Shown: in pieces, positions 9,031 to 17,443 of the stretch
Position numbering within the stretch: position 1 is the stretch's first letter
How the letters are laid out: the number at the start of each line of letters is the position of its first letter
Origin: Paulinella micropora
Taxonomy: Eukaryota > Cercozoa > Imbricatea > Euglyphida
Direction: 5' to 3'
DNA: 64,000 bases
Assembly: GCA_009731375.1 (NCBI GenBank)
Contig: BJOX01000241.1
Coordinates: 128,782 to 192,781, forward strand
Notes under the pieces: model-generated
The model's database searches: none
What the model saw: the letters and a program-made list of their open reading frames with translations, nothing else
What the model was told of the DNA's origin: nothing
Position numbers and translations under genes: made by a program

Positions 9031-9107
9031 GTGAAACCTACCCACAATGTTGTGAATTCACAACGAATTCGTTGCGTAGCAACAATGTATGAATTTAGAA
9101 ATTCATA
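9025..9107. repeat. Cluster of four consecutive palindromes between two genes
   Basis: In 83 bases: GGGTAGGT/ACCTACCC with a 3-base loop (9025-9043), the perfect palindrome TTGTGAATTCACAA (9050-9063), GTTGC/GCAAC (9071-9083) and TATGAATTT/AAATTCATA (9088-9107). The first overlaps the upstream stop codon and the last ends 28 bases before the ATPase start. Likely transcript punctuation; the density is unusual. Confidence 0.75.
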
Positions 9108-9134
9108 ACTATTTCGTGGCTTAGAATATACACG

Positions 9135-9970
9135 ATGCAAAAAATAAACAATGTCAAGGTGAAGCCAGTAAAACAAGAGGGCGATGGAAATAAAAAAGCA
9201 AAAGGTTATAAATTATTTAATGAGCCGTATGCCAACATATTTCTACTTGCCCGTAAGAAGAGCGGGAAAACAACAGCACTCTTTGAAATACTGAAACGGA
9301 CAACCGACAGAAAGACCCGCATTGTCATTATTGCTTCAACAATACACAAGGACTACATTTATAAAGCAATGGTAAAGCACTTTAAGAACAGGGGAAACCC
9401 GATGGCTGTATATACCTGATGGGGTATATATTCTCAAATCAGATGGGGTGAATGTCATTGATTATGAACTTGACAAATTAAACAGAGATAACGAAGAGCA
9501 GGAAGGTGAAATTAAACAGGACGATAAAGAACCGATGGAGAAACCACAATTTCTTTATTTTGGAAAAGATAAAGGAGGCACCAAAAGAACGACCAAGCAA
9601 GTATATTTCGCCAGAGGTTGTTTTTGTCTTGGACGATGTAGGAAGTGGATTAAGAGACAAGTCCGTAAGTGATTTGTTAAAAAAGAACAGACACTATAAA
9701 TCAAAGGTGATTATGTCAAGCCAGTATCTGAATGACCTACGACCAGAAGCCATTAAGCAGTTAGATTATTTATTAATCTTTCCAGGCCAGTCTCAGGACA
9801 AAATGGAACTCGTGTGTGAACACTTAGACTTATCTTTTGATTTTGATTATTTTCTTCAAAAGTATCACGAAGCAACAAAGGAACGATTGAATTTTCTTTA
9901 TGTTTCAAGTGTTGATGATGAGTTAAGAAAAAACTTCAACTTCAGATTAAAAACAAAAAATTTTAATTAA
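9135..9970 (+). pseudogene. A32/FtsK-HerA-type packaging ATPase, frameshifted
   Basis: Would power genome packaging into the capsid. Piece 1 (9135-9419) has a Walker A region FLLARKKSGKTTALFEIL. Piece 2 (9448-~9570) is a hydrophilic linker in a second frame. Piece 3 (~9570-9970, third frame) has Walker B VVFVLDDVGSGL and the sensor/arginine-region block MSSQYLNDLRPEAIKQLDYL typical of A32-like enzymes of polintons, virophages and large DNA viruses. The total of ~275 residues is normal for the family. Two frameshifts, near 9419-9445 and 9560-9600, separate Walker A from Walker B, so no active product is expected without correction. The Walker A loop lacks the usual first glycine (Ala instead). 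Confidence 0.85.
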
Positions 9971-9989
9971 TTATTTTTCTGTATAATAT

Positions 9990-10301
9990 ATGCCAGTATC
10001 ACCAGTGATAATTTCACAACCATCAGGATATAAAATCGGATACAATCCATCAATGCCACAGAAGGGAGGAAAAAAGAAAACTAAGAAGAAGGGATGTGGT
10101 CAAAAGGGAGGAAAGATTAACTGGGCTAAGGTTGGAAAAACCGCAATGGCTGTTAATAAATTCCTTCGCGATAACAAGATTATTTCAAAGATCGCTAATG
10201 CCCTTGGCGATGTCGGGGTTCCATATGCGTCTCGTATGGGGTCTACCGCCGCAAAACTTGGTTATGGTAAGCAACGAGGAGGTGCTGTAAAGTTTCGCTG
10301 A
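9990..10301 (+). CDS. Small basic glycine-rich virion protein (pX/pVI-like)
   Basis: 103 residues. The N-terminal half carries Lys/Gly clusters (QKGGKKKTKKKGCGQKGG). The C-terminal half is an amphipathic segment, FLRDNKIISKIANALGDVG, ending in GKQRGGAVKFR. Small proteins with a Lys/Gly-rich head, the 'N-K-I-I-S-K-I' helix and GG motifs recur beside ATPase and protease genes in polinton-like viruses (from memory) and recall adenovirus core or cement peptides that the viral protease cuts after GG. Three xxGG sites are visible, though none matches the strict adenain consensus. DNA condensation or membrane lysis would be the likely job. Confidence 0.6.
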   Translation: MPVSPVIISQPSGYKIGYNPSMPQKGGKKKTKKKGCGQKGGKINWAKVGKTAMAVNKFLRDNKIISKIANALGDVGVPYASRMGSTAAKLGYGKQRGGAVKFR

Positions 10302-10302
10302 T

Positions 10303-10363
10303 GATATTTGTAAATCCACACTCTCATTCGTTTCACTCATTTTCGTGTGTTTTACAAACATCG
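10303..10363. terminator. 3' hairpin with conserved loop, copy 1
   Basis: Stem GATATTTGTAAA / TTTACAAACATC (one internal mismatch), extended by CACAC/GTGTG. The loop reads TCTCATTCGTTTCACTCAT, starting right after the stop codon of the small basic protein. The loop is shared with hairpins at 12502, 15133 and 17365. Confidence 0.65.
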
Positions 10364-10393
10364 TTTCAGATTAATTTTTAATAAAGAATAATA

Positions 10394-10447
10394 GATGTTT
10401 TAGAATAAGCGATAATGCGAAGCATGAAGCGCAATTCTAAAATATCA
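10394..10447. promoter_or_regulatory. Start-proximal hairpin, copy 1
   Basis: GATGTTTTAGAAT pairs with ATTCTAAAATATC (one mismatch) around a ~28-base loop that contains the ATG at 10415. Almost the same stem occurs at 12591-12643, ahead of the penton gene. It could be an operator, an mRNA leader structure or a transcript end for the gene before it. Confidence 0.55.
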
Positions 10448-11369
10448 AAGGCTAAGGTAAGACCACCACGAGTGTATAGAAATAAGAGTGGGAGGCCTTA
10501 TATTATCCAGAAGGGTAAAAAATATTATCTTAATTTTGGTAAGAAAACAAATGATTTAAGCACATTACCAATTGTTAAACTTTTTATGAAATATATCGGT
10601 AATAAGCCAAAGTCGCAAAGGACTAGTCGCAAACCAAGGGAAAAAATAATCAAATCTGATTTCAATCGTCTTGAACACGAGAACCGAAACCAGATACAAA
10701 GCAACTTACAAAAGAAATATGAGTTAATACATGACGAGGAAGCAAATGAAAAGAAGAAAAGGGAGGATTTAGAAGAGGAGAAGAAAAGGCTAGAACGAAA
10801 AGACATAGCAGATGCTAAGGACAGACAAGATATAATGGGTAGGGAACACAAAAGAGAACTAGCGGATATTAATGAACGGCAAGAACAAAAAGCCAGAGAA
10901 CTAAGAAGGGAGCAAAAACTCACAGAAGATGTAAAATATGAAGAAGACAGAAAAAATAGAATACAAGCATTACCACCGCCACCGCAATATCAATATATTA
11001 TGCCACCACAACAGGGACAGCCACAGCCACAAGCACCACCATTAGGAGCACCGCCACAAGCACCGCCATTACCTAACTTAGGAGATGAAGCACCATTGAA
11101 AACAAAAGAACAATATGAGGAAGAAAAAAAGCAAAAGCAGAAAGATATTGAAACACTGAAATTAGCAGGATATACGGATAATTTCATAAAAAAGATGAAT
11201 CGTAAAGACTTACAAAAAGCCAGTCAAGATATTCAGACGGCTATAGCCACAGCGACATCTTTAGAGGAACAGAAAAAGTTAGCAGAAGAATATAAAGAAA
11301 AAACTTGAAAAGGAAGAAAAGAAAGCAGAAGAAAAGAGTAAGCATTTTGAACATGTACAAATTAATTAA
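10415..11369 (+). pseudogene. Coiled-coil, proline-rich protein with a late frameshift
   Basis: The open frame 10415-11308 (297 residues) has a basic N-terminus (RPYIIQKGKKYYLNFGKK), a long charged coiled coil (about residues 85-185, EEANEKKKREDLEEEKKR...), a Pro/Gln-rich linker (ALPPPPQYQYIMPPQQGQPQ) and a short C-terminal helical region. A run of A at ~11296-11303 shifts the frame. The alternative frame continues the Lys/Glu pattern for 21 more residues to a stop at 11369, which is probably the original C-terminus, so damage is slight and a nearly full protein may still be made. Structural scaffold is a guess from composition and position. Confidence 0.6.
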
Positions 11370-11507
11370 TTTTTAATCTCTGCATTTTCAAAAACTCATC
11401 ACCCAAACATTACTATAAAAGAGTTAGCACAGGCTTTAAAAAAGAGACTAGATAGTGATGGTCATAAAAAATTAAATTACAAGGACACTTCAAAGTGGAT
11501 ACTTAAC

Positions 11508-11690
11508 ATGATTAAAAGGTTTAATATTGATGTTGGAAATGAAAAGGAAAACGTAAAAAGAAAAGTAGCGGATTATGCTAGATATGAAGAGTTTATGGGG
11601 TATCTCCAAAATGTTGGAGATGTTAAACAAAAAGGGACTGGAGCGAAGACATTAGAAGAATTAATTGATAAGGTATTTTCAATAAAATAA
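11508..11690 (+). CDS. Small helical protein, start uncertain
   Basis: 60 residues from the first ATG (MIKRFNIDVGNEKENVKR). The same frame is open upstream to ~11356 and reads like protein (NITIKELAQALKKRLDSDG) but lacks an ATG, so the real start may be lost or non-ATG. ITIKELAQALKKRL looks like a helix-turn-helix-like segment. No family recognised. It lies between the coiled-coil gene and the protease. Confidence 0.4.
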   Translation: MIKRFNIDVGNEKENVKRKVADYARYEEFMGYLQNVGDVKQKGTGAKTLEELIDKVFSIK

Positions 11691-11727
11691 TTAAAAATAT
11701 CTATCCCGCAAAGATTGGAAACACACG

Positions 11728-12508
11728 ATGAACAAAAAGGACTTTGTAAAAACTCTAACTAGCAAAATGACTATAGACCCGAATGTGGATAAACAAGTTT
11801 CAAATGATTTGAACATTGACGAGGGAATGCCACAACCGCTACCCCCGAGCGTCGCGGAGACACCGCTACCAACGTCTGCGACTACCGAGCGTTGGAGGGG
11901 GTTTCACCCTACCATACCACCGGGTTTGGAAAGGGGCATAGCCCCTTCCGTAAACATCGATGGGGCGAGTAATATTGAAAAAACCATAGACGATGTTCAT
12001 CAACAAGCGAGAATGAGTGAAACGAATGAGAGTGTAGTTGATGAATATCAGCAGGAAGGAGAGGGACGGGAACTAATGACTAATGAAATAGACGACATAA
12101 TGAAAAAATATGGATGGTATCTCGGAGCGATAGCCAGTGATGAAATCTACAAGTTGAAGCCCGGAAGCAGAAAACGATACGGATTTATTATGAATTTGGA
12201 CAATCACAAGCAAGCAGGGTCTCATTGGATCGCAGTATGGATAAGTCTAGATAAAGACAGGAGTGTTGAAGTGTATGACCCTTTAGCACGAGAAAAGCCA
12301 CCCCGATAGTTATTTTTTGATGAAGGTTAATCAAGTAAAACAACAATCAAACACCTCAGACACGTGCGGTTGGCATAGTATGAGATTTTTAATGGAGCGA
12401 GCGAAAGGCAACAGGTTTAAGTTTGCTAGCGGTTATACAGACTTTAAAGAAGAAGAAGCGGAAAAATTAAAAGCACAGAATGGATATGGTTTTGACACCT
12501 ATTTATGA
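11728..12508 (+). pseudogene. Adenain/Ulp1-like cysteine protease, frameshifted
   Basis: Would process capsid and core proteins during maturation. Piece 1 (11728-12309) has a disordered N-terminal ~110 residues, then the catalytic-fold start (KYGWYLGAIASDEIYKL) and the histidine/acid pair in AGSHWIAVWISLD and SVEVYDPLA. Piece 2 (12317-12508, another frame) carries the Gln and catalytic Cys region VKQQSNTSDTCGWHSMRFLM. The order His - Asp/Glu - Gln - Cys is that of adenovirus protease and Ulp1 (clan CE). The frameshift at ~12306-12316 separates the acid from the cysteine, so the present copy should be inactive. Start ATG 11728 is preceded by an A/T-rich leader. The stop codon lies in a hairpin stem. 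Confidence 0.85.
11835..11955 (+). repeat. GC-rich palindromic insert inside the protease reading frame
   Basis: A ~120-base stretch far richer in G+C than its surroundings, encoding low-complexity residues (PLPPSVAETPLPTSATTERW). It contains GGAAAGGGGC/GCCCCTTCC around a short loop and GGGGGTTTCACCCTACC, which is related to the palindrome at 9025-9043. The frame stays open through it, as with selfish palindromic elements that invade ORFs in other genomes; that interpretation is inference. Confidence 0.45.
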
Positions 12509-12551
12509 GCATCGCTTTCATTCACTACGCTCATTTTCGCTCGCTCATAAA
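12502..12551. terminator. 3' hairpin with conserved loop, copy 2
   Basis: Perfect 9-bp stem TTTATGAGC/GCTCATAAA, with loop containing TTTCATTCACTACGCTCATT. It covers the stop codon of the protease gene. Confidence 0.65.
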
Positions 12552-12590
12552 CTTCATTTTGAAAAAAATATAATTAGTAATCTAGAAAAC

Positions 12591-12643
12591 GATATTTTAG
12601 AATAAGCGGGAGTGAAACGAGAGCGCAATTCTAAAATATCACG
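12591..12643. promoter_or_regulatory. Start-proximal hairpin, copy 2
   Basis: GATATTTTAGAAT pairs perfectly with ATTCTAAAATATC. The loop (GCGGGAGTGAAACGAGAGCG) is close to the reverse complement of the 3' hairpin loops. A third, shorter copy of the right arm (CAATTCTAAATATC) follows just before the penton ATG at 12658. Confidence 0.6.
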
Positions 12644-12657
12644 CAATTCTAAATATC

Positions 12658-13473
12658 ATGGACTATAAGGGAGGCAGTGCGAGTGGTATCTATTACATAC
12701 ATATCAAAAACCGAATAACTGGCACAGACAGCGACTTCACTCACGAAGTCAATATGAAGGGGTTAGACAATCCCACACATTGTAAAATTCTTCATATCTA
12801 TGTGCCGAAGTCGTATTACTCTGTGGCTTCACCATATAATACTTTTACTCTTAGCGAAGACGGGTATGAGGCTTTAATTGCAATACCTGAGGGAAACTAC
12901 ACAATGAACAACCTAAAAAATAAGTTGGCTGAGGTGCTAACCGCAGACAGCCCGAGCCATTACACATACACAATAACAAGCAACAATACCAACACCGACC
13001 CTGAAGACGGTAAGTTATTGTTTACAGTAGCAGGAAATAACATCAACATTCAACCGCGGTTTATATTTGATGGTGATACCCACATTCACGAAGTAATGGG
13101 TTTTGATAGAAATTCGACATCCTTCTTTGTCAATAATAACCTAAGGTCTCAGAATGTCATAATATTGACGGGCGAAAAGACTTTATACCTTCAATCGGAC
13201 TTAGTTGGTGAAGGAGATAATCACGTGCTACAAGAAATATACACAGCCAACGAAATTCCATTTGGAGCCATCATATACGACGGAAGTGGGTCTGAGTATG
13301 GTAAGAAATTATCAACCAGTTCAAAAAATATATATAGGTTTTATCTTACAGACGAAAACGATCAGGCTATAAATCTTAATGGGTTAGGTATTGTTATGAC
13401 ATTGTTGATTTACAGGGAAACGAATTATTTTAATTTATTTACATCATTTTTCAATTTGTTAAAGGTGAGGTAG
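12658..13473 (+). CDS. Minor capsid (penton) protein
   Basis: 271 residues, intact. It would form the pentameric vertices of the capsid. Beta-rich throughout, starting MDYKGGSASGIYYIHIKNR. Typical landmarks of polinton-like pentons are visible: the IPEGNYTMNNLKNKLAEVL block (about residue 80), and near the end FYLTDENDQAINLNGLGIVM followed by a hydrophobic strand, the 'L-x-D-x-x-x-x-x-I-D/N-L-N-G' motif. A single jelly roll is expected for the family. It sits directly upstream of the major capsid gene, the usual pairing. The ATG is preceded by repeated hairpin arms (12591-12657). Confidence 0.8.
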   Translation: MDYKGGSASGIYYIHIKNRITGTDSDFTHEVNMKGLDNPTHCKILHIYVPKSYYSVASPYNTFTLSEDGYEALIAIPEGNYTMNNLKNKLAEVLTADSPSHYTYTITSNNTNTDPEDGKLLFTVAGNNINIQPRFIFDGDTHIHEVMGFDRNSTSFFVNNNLRSQNVIILTGEKTLYLQSDLVGEGDNHVLQEIYTANEIPFGAIIYDGSGSEYGKKLSTSSKNIYRFYLTDENDQAINLNGLGIVMTLLIYRETNYFNLFTSFFNLLKVR

Positions 13474-13540
13474 GGTAATTAATTTAATTTTAGAATTATT
13501 TATTTTTTTCTATAAATATATTCTGGTGAATTAGTTAACT

Positions 13541-13562
13541 ATCTCAAAACAAGTTTTGAGAT
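13541..13562. promoter_or_regulatory. Leader hairpin before major capsid gene
   Basis: Perfect 10-bp stem ATCTCAAAAC/GTTTTGAGAT with a 2-base loop, ending 29 bases before the capsid ATG. A TATAAATATATTC sequence lies just upstream (13511-13523) and may be a late promoter. Confidence 0.6.
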
Positions 13563-13591
13563 TCACAACTGCCAAAAACCTAAAAACAAAA

Positions 13592-15133
13592 ATGCCAACT
13601 CAACACGGCGGAGAATTAGACTTCAGTAAGACTGATTATATCAGCGGTTCGTATCGCCTTAGCAAACTTACTCCTCGCGAAGGAGCAGGAAATGTTGTTG
13701 TTACTTCAGCGGGCGGTCAGGAAAGCACATTCGACCTTATCAGTCGCCCATTTAACTTGGCAAAGTCGGTGCTGAGTTTCACTTACGCCCCAGGTGCTTC
13801 AGGAGTTGTTGATAGACACAATCGTATTTTTATGGATTGTTTGAGTATGATTAGACAGATTCAACTTCAAACCCGTAGTGGTGTTTATTTATGTGATTTG
13901 AATAATGTCGGAACTATTACGAAAATGATTTGGAAGCCTGAGACTTCATTGAATGACTTTTTGGCACTTGAGAACCATGGAGCAGGTCTTGGTGTTGGGT
14001 GTATGCTTCAAAAGTGTCATGCTGATGGGCGAGCAACATTTACTGCTAACGTGTATGCTGGACAACAGGCAAGTGTGGCGACTGTAGCGGGTAGTATTGA
14101 TACCGATGTTCACCTTCAGGCAACATTAAACCGTTTTGGTAATGCTATTGCTGGGGCCATCGCTCCTCCATCACTTAATGCACGAAGACATGATGATACT
14201 TTGCTGACAACTGGAGCGGGTGCTTTGTCTGCTGTGAATGTTTCATATACTGAGGCGAAGTATCTTGAAGGAGGTATTGGTGGTAATAACACAGACCCCC
14301 TTATTTATGTGAAGATTCCGTTGTCTATGATTTACAATACTATTTTCGCACTTGATAAGACTATTATGTTTCCTGAAATTCTGACCATGCGAATTGTTTG
14401 GGCTGCTAGTAATAGAACTGTTTATCACGTTGGCGGTGTTGATGCTAATACAGGTCTTGCTACCACTATTAACACAGCAAATCAAGGTTCTTTTCCTTGC
14501 ACCAGTAATTCGCAGGTTTCAAACTTAAACTTGTTTCTAGCGGTTGAAACAAACCCTGATGTTATCCGGTCTATTCAACAAAAAGTGAGCAGTGCCGAAG
14601 ATATGTCTTTCACAATTGACTACCCATACTCATACAAAAACACAATTCAGGCATCTACAAGTCAAAACATTATTATGAGGTTCGATAGAGGACACGGACA
14701 GAGAATTAAGAAAATTTACCATTCAGCATTCAATAATGAAGAAACAAAGAATACTGCGTATGATAACGATAATAGGAATGGTTCTAAGATTACTTCCTTC
14801 TACACTACCCTTGACGGGTCTAGACTTCAAGAATTTAATATTAGCACTGCAAATACAACCCTTGAAGATTACATGTATCTAAAAAATAAGATTGCAGGTA
14901 GTGCTTTGGTAAATAGCAATGTCTATCAATACAACTGGTTCTGGGTTGATACATTTGACAACACTCGCCCGCTTTGGAGTAAAGACCAGAATGAAATTAG
15001 TGGGCTTGACCTTTCTCAAGAGAGACGCTGGGAGATGATGGCTACTACTGCAAATGTTGGTCTCAATCATTACACTCTTGCTATCACTCAACGAGAGGTT
15101 CAAGTGAAGGCAAATGTTATTACTATTTCATAG
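13592..15133 (+). CDS. Major capsid protein (double jelly roll)
   Basis: 513 residues, intact. The frame is open from a TTG at 13556, but the first ATG, giving MPTQHGGELDFSKTDYISG, is the expected capsid start and follows the leader hairpin. The sequence is beta-rich with long loops. The N-terminal part, FDLISRPFNLAKSVLSFTY, and the C-terminal EERR-like stretch QERRWEMMATTANVGLNHYT fit polinton-like capsid proteins. Length is normal for a double jelly roll hexon subunit (~500-600). It lies between penton and second fibre genes. Identification rests on overall pattern, size and synteny rather than a single motif. Homology to a specific clade would need a profile search. Confidence 0.82.
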   Translation: MPTQHGGELDFSKTDYISGSYRLSKLTPREGAGNVVVTSAGGQESTFDLISRPFNLAKSVLSFTYAPGASGVVDRHNRIFMDCLSMIRQIQLQTRSGVYLCDLNNVGTITKMIWKPETSLNDFLALENHGAGLGVGCMLQKCHADGRATFTANVYAGQQASVATVAGSIDTDVHLQATLNRFGNAIAGAIAPPSLNARRHDDTLLTTGAGALSAVNVSYTEAKYLEGGIGGNNTDPLIYVKIPLSMIYNTIFALDKTIMFPEILTMRIVWAASNRTVYHVGGVDANTGLATTINTANQGSFPCTSNSQVSNLNLFLAVETNPDVIRSIQQKVSSAEDMSFTIDYPYSYKNTIQASTSQNIIMRFDRGHGQRIKKIYHSAFNNEETKNTAYDNDNRNGSKITSFYTTLDGSRLQEFNISTANTTLEDYMYLKNKIAGSALVNSNVYQYNWFWVDTFDNTRPLWSKDQNEISGLDLSQERRWEMMATTANVGLNHYTLAITQREVQVKANVITIS

Positions 15134-15217
15134 ATATTTATGAGCATCGCTTTCATCCAATGTTGAATTTTAAATAAAAATCAACATAACGCTCATTTTC
15201 GCTTGCTCATAAATATC
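15133..15217. terminator. 3' hairpin with conserved loop, copy 3
   Basis: Perfect 13-bp stem GATATTTATGAGC/GCTCATAAATATC starting at the last base of the capsid stop codon. The loop has the shared GCTTTCAT ... CGCTCATTTTCG and an inner hairpin ATGTTGA ... TCAACAT that looks inserted. It is the longest of the family, after the gene expected to be most highly expressed. Confidence 0.7.
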
Positions 15218-15259
15218 GAAAAGAAATAAAATATTTTTTTAATGTTAATAATATAAGAA

Positions 15260-15287
15260 AAACTATTTCAAAAGGTTGAAATAGTTT
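15260..15287. promoter_or_regulatory. Leader hairpin before second fibre gene
   Basis: Perfect 12-bp stem AAACTATTTCAA/TTGAAATAGTTT with a 4-base loop, ending 25 bases before the ATG at 15313; the geometry is like the hairpin before the major capsid gene. Confidence 0.6.
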
Positions 15288-15312
15288 GGGAGACGAAAGC
15301 AAAAGATCACGA

Positions 15313-16551
15313 ATGTCTCATCAGAGAAACTTAATCGCACAAAATCCAGACGGAGAATTTATACATGTCAGTGTTGGATATGATGGACACATTGAAACTA
15401 ATCATATGAAGACCGCTTTTGGTGAAACCCTAACCAGTTCCTTAACACCAGTATTACAGGAAATCTTTCCATATACCATTAATACACGGATATGGACAAT
15501 AACAGAAACAAAGGCGACCGTTTCATTTCTGAATAATATGGCGGAATTGAAAACAACTGCTGATGCTACCGCTGATGCTAGTATGGTAAGCAAAAGAAAA
15601 ATAAAATATCGCAGTGGTATGGGTGTTGTAGCCCGCTTCACTGCTTTATGGACAACTGACGAAACCGAAGATTATTATTCGTGGATAGGTATCGGAGATA
15701 GCGAATTACTGAATGGTTTCTACTTTTACAAGACTAGAGATGAAGGAATGTGTATTCTACATTGCAAAGGAGGAACCCTAAGCATATTTTATCAAGCGTA
15801 CTGGGATGACCCGTGCGACGGGACAGGATATATGCCTGTATTAGACTGGACGAAGGGAAATGTATTTCAAATTCAATTTCAATACTTAGGCTTTGGTGCT
15901 ATTAAGTTTTCTATTGAACATCCAAAGACAGGCGAATTTCAGTTAGTCTATACGATTAAGTATGCAAATACCAACACGAGTGTCAGTCTGAGGAATACTA
16001 CATTGCCATTTGTAGCACGAATTGTTCATAATAATGCTGGAGTTGGAATACAGACTGAAGACAGCCAGTTGTAGTTTGTTTGTTGAGGGAACCAACACTA
16101 TTAATACAAGTATTACAAATACGGCGGAAGGGAGTGAAGCAGGTAATATAACTGAAAGCTCCGTTTTGAGTATCAGGAATAAAGCACAATACAATAATAG
16201 CCTAACCAACTATTCAAATGTCTTTCCATCTTTGATAAGTATTACAAATGAAGATAATAAGTCTAATATTGTAAGAATGGTATTGAACGGAACACTGACA
16301 GGGGCGGGTTTGCTGATGTTGATGCCAAAACTTCAATTGTAGATACAGACACAAAAGCAACTGCGATTGCGAACGGAACAACACTTTTTAAGATTTATGT
16401 TAATGCGACCTCAACTCAACAAATTAATCTCAGAACTTATGATATTCAATTAACCCCGAACGATGTTTTGACATTCACACAAAAGGCTGTGTCGGCAGGC
16501 GGGTCGGGTAATGGTATTAATGTTATTGCTAACTTTATAGAAGACCACTGA
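15313..16551 (+). pseudogene. Second fibre/head-decoration-like protein, frameshifted
   Basis: Three open pieces in successive frames, 15313-16074, ~16022-16342 and ~16310-16551, would give ~410 residues. The first starts MSHQRNLIAQNPDGEFIHVS and includes TAFGETLTSSLTPVLQEIFPY and YRSGMGVVARFTALW. I recall this 'RxGxGxxARFTA' arrangement from structural proteins in phage and giant-virus metagenomes, so a receptor-binding or decoration role is likely but unproven. The last piece ends in a beta-rich domain (IYVNATSTQQINLRTYD). The open frame also extends to a TTG at 15286, but ATG 15313 lies properly after the leader hairpin. Confidence 0.55.
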
Positions 16552-16580
16552 AGCAAAAAAAAAGAATGATTTGACTTACT

Positions 16581-17000
16581 TTACTTTATTTTTTTGTATC
16601 TTTCTTTTACAACACGAATAACGTCGCTCGCTTTCCTTAATATACATCCTTCTTCTGTACATACTTCGTCTGTAGCATTCGCTGTATCACCTACGGAGAT
16701 AGCATTCGCTATATCTTCACCAACATTAGCCTTTATTTCGGTAATTCCAGTTTCTTTTAAATCTGCTGTCTTAAAAGGTGTGTTTTCTTCTTTATCCGTT
16801 ATGGCAAATGTTGATTTATCTTGCAAATCAACATTGGATGGAATAACCACTTTTACGTTATCAACATTTGGCTTGTATTGTTCATAGAAAGAAACCATGT
16901 CAGGTTTAGTCCATTTAATTGTTGGCTTTTTAATTTCAATGTCAAGGCTCCATTTTTCAATTTCATTCAAGTAGTCCTGTTTGGTTGACAGGTCAGTCAT
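16581..17000 (-). CDS. Unknown acidic protein
   Basis: 139 residues starting MTDLSTKQDYLNEIEKW, with helical N- and C-terminal parts and a two-cysteine motif, DEVCTEEGCILRK, near residue 112. No membrane segment, no recognised family. It is convergent with the second fibre gene. TATATATAAAG lies 3-13 bases from the start on the coding strand, the strongest TATA-like element in the window. Confidence 0.6.
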   Translation of the reverse strand: MTDLSTKQDYLNEIEKWSLDIEIKKPTIKWTKPDMVSFYEQYKPNVDNVKVVIPSNVDLQDKSTFAITDKEENTPFKTADLKETGITEIKANVGEDIANAISVGDTANATDEVCTEEGCILRKASDVIRVVKERYKKIK

Positions 17001-17027
17001 TGATATATATAAAGTAAATATTAATTT

Positions 17028-17317
17028 TTATTGTAAATATTTTTTTACTTCATATTTAATGTCTGTAAATTTATCAAACCACGGCTGTTTCATAACCCAT
17101 TCAAGGTATGGCTTATCAATAACCGCTACATCTTGAATTTTCTTACCTTTATACTTACCAAATGGAAAAGTATCCTTTGGCTTGCCTGCCCGTGCATTTT
17201 CAATCATTTGGATTTCGTCAAGAATTATCTTTTTAACATCGGTAAGAGAAAATGTTTCTTTTTATTTTCAATAGAGAGTTTCTCAAACTTCTCACATAGT
17301 CTGGTGAGGGTGGTCAT
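17028..17317 (-). pseudogene. Small protein with ExoX C-terminal/DUF3820-like motif, frameshifted
   Basis: ATG at 17315-17317 opens MTTLTRLCEKFEKLSIEN. In a short A-run near 17257 the frame slips, and the good frame continues to a stop at 17028. It carries FGKYKGKKIQDVAVIDKPYL followed by EWVMKQPWF. The F-G-K-Y-K-G-x-x-I ... P-Y-L-x-W signature is that of the exodeoxyribonuclease X C-terminal / DUF3820 domain, found in small phage and virus proteins; a role in nucleic-acid binding is usually assumed. About 96 residues. It lies between the polymerase gene and the 16581 gene, all leftward. The frameshift hides it from simple ORF calling. Confidence 0.6.
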
Positions 17318-17364
17318 TGGTCTATATAGACTGGTAAAAAATTTATTGAAAAAATTAATTAATA

Positions 17365-17422
17365 GATATTTATCAACTTCACTTTCATTCGCTTTGCTCA
17401 TTCTCGTTTGTTGATAAACATC
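17365..17422. terminator. 3' hairpin with conserved loop, copy 4
   Basis: GATATTTATCAAC/GTTGATAAACATC (one mismatch) with loop CTTTCATTCGCTTTGCTCAT. It lies just beyond the polymerase stop codon (17444), so the same structure marks 3' ends of genes on both strands. Confidence 0.65.
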
Positions 17423-17443
17423 GTTTGATATCCGTAAGGAATA

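Noticed and set aside
13556-13591. Upstream TTG start for the major capsid protein
   Set aside because: The extra 12 residues come from the leader hairpin; ATG 13592 gives a typical capsid N-terminus.
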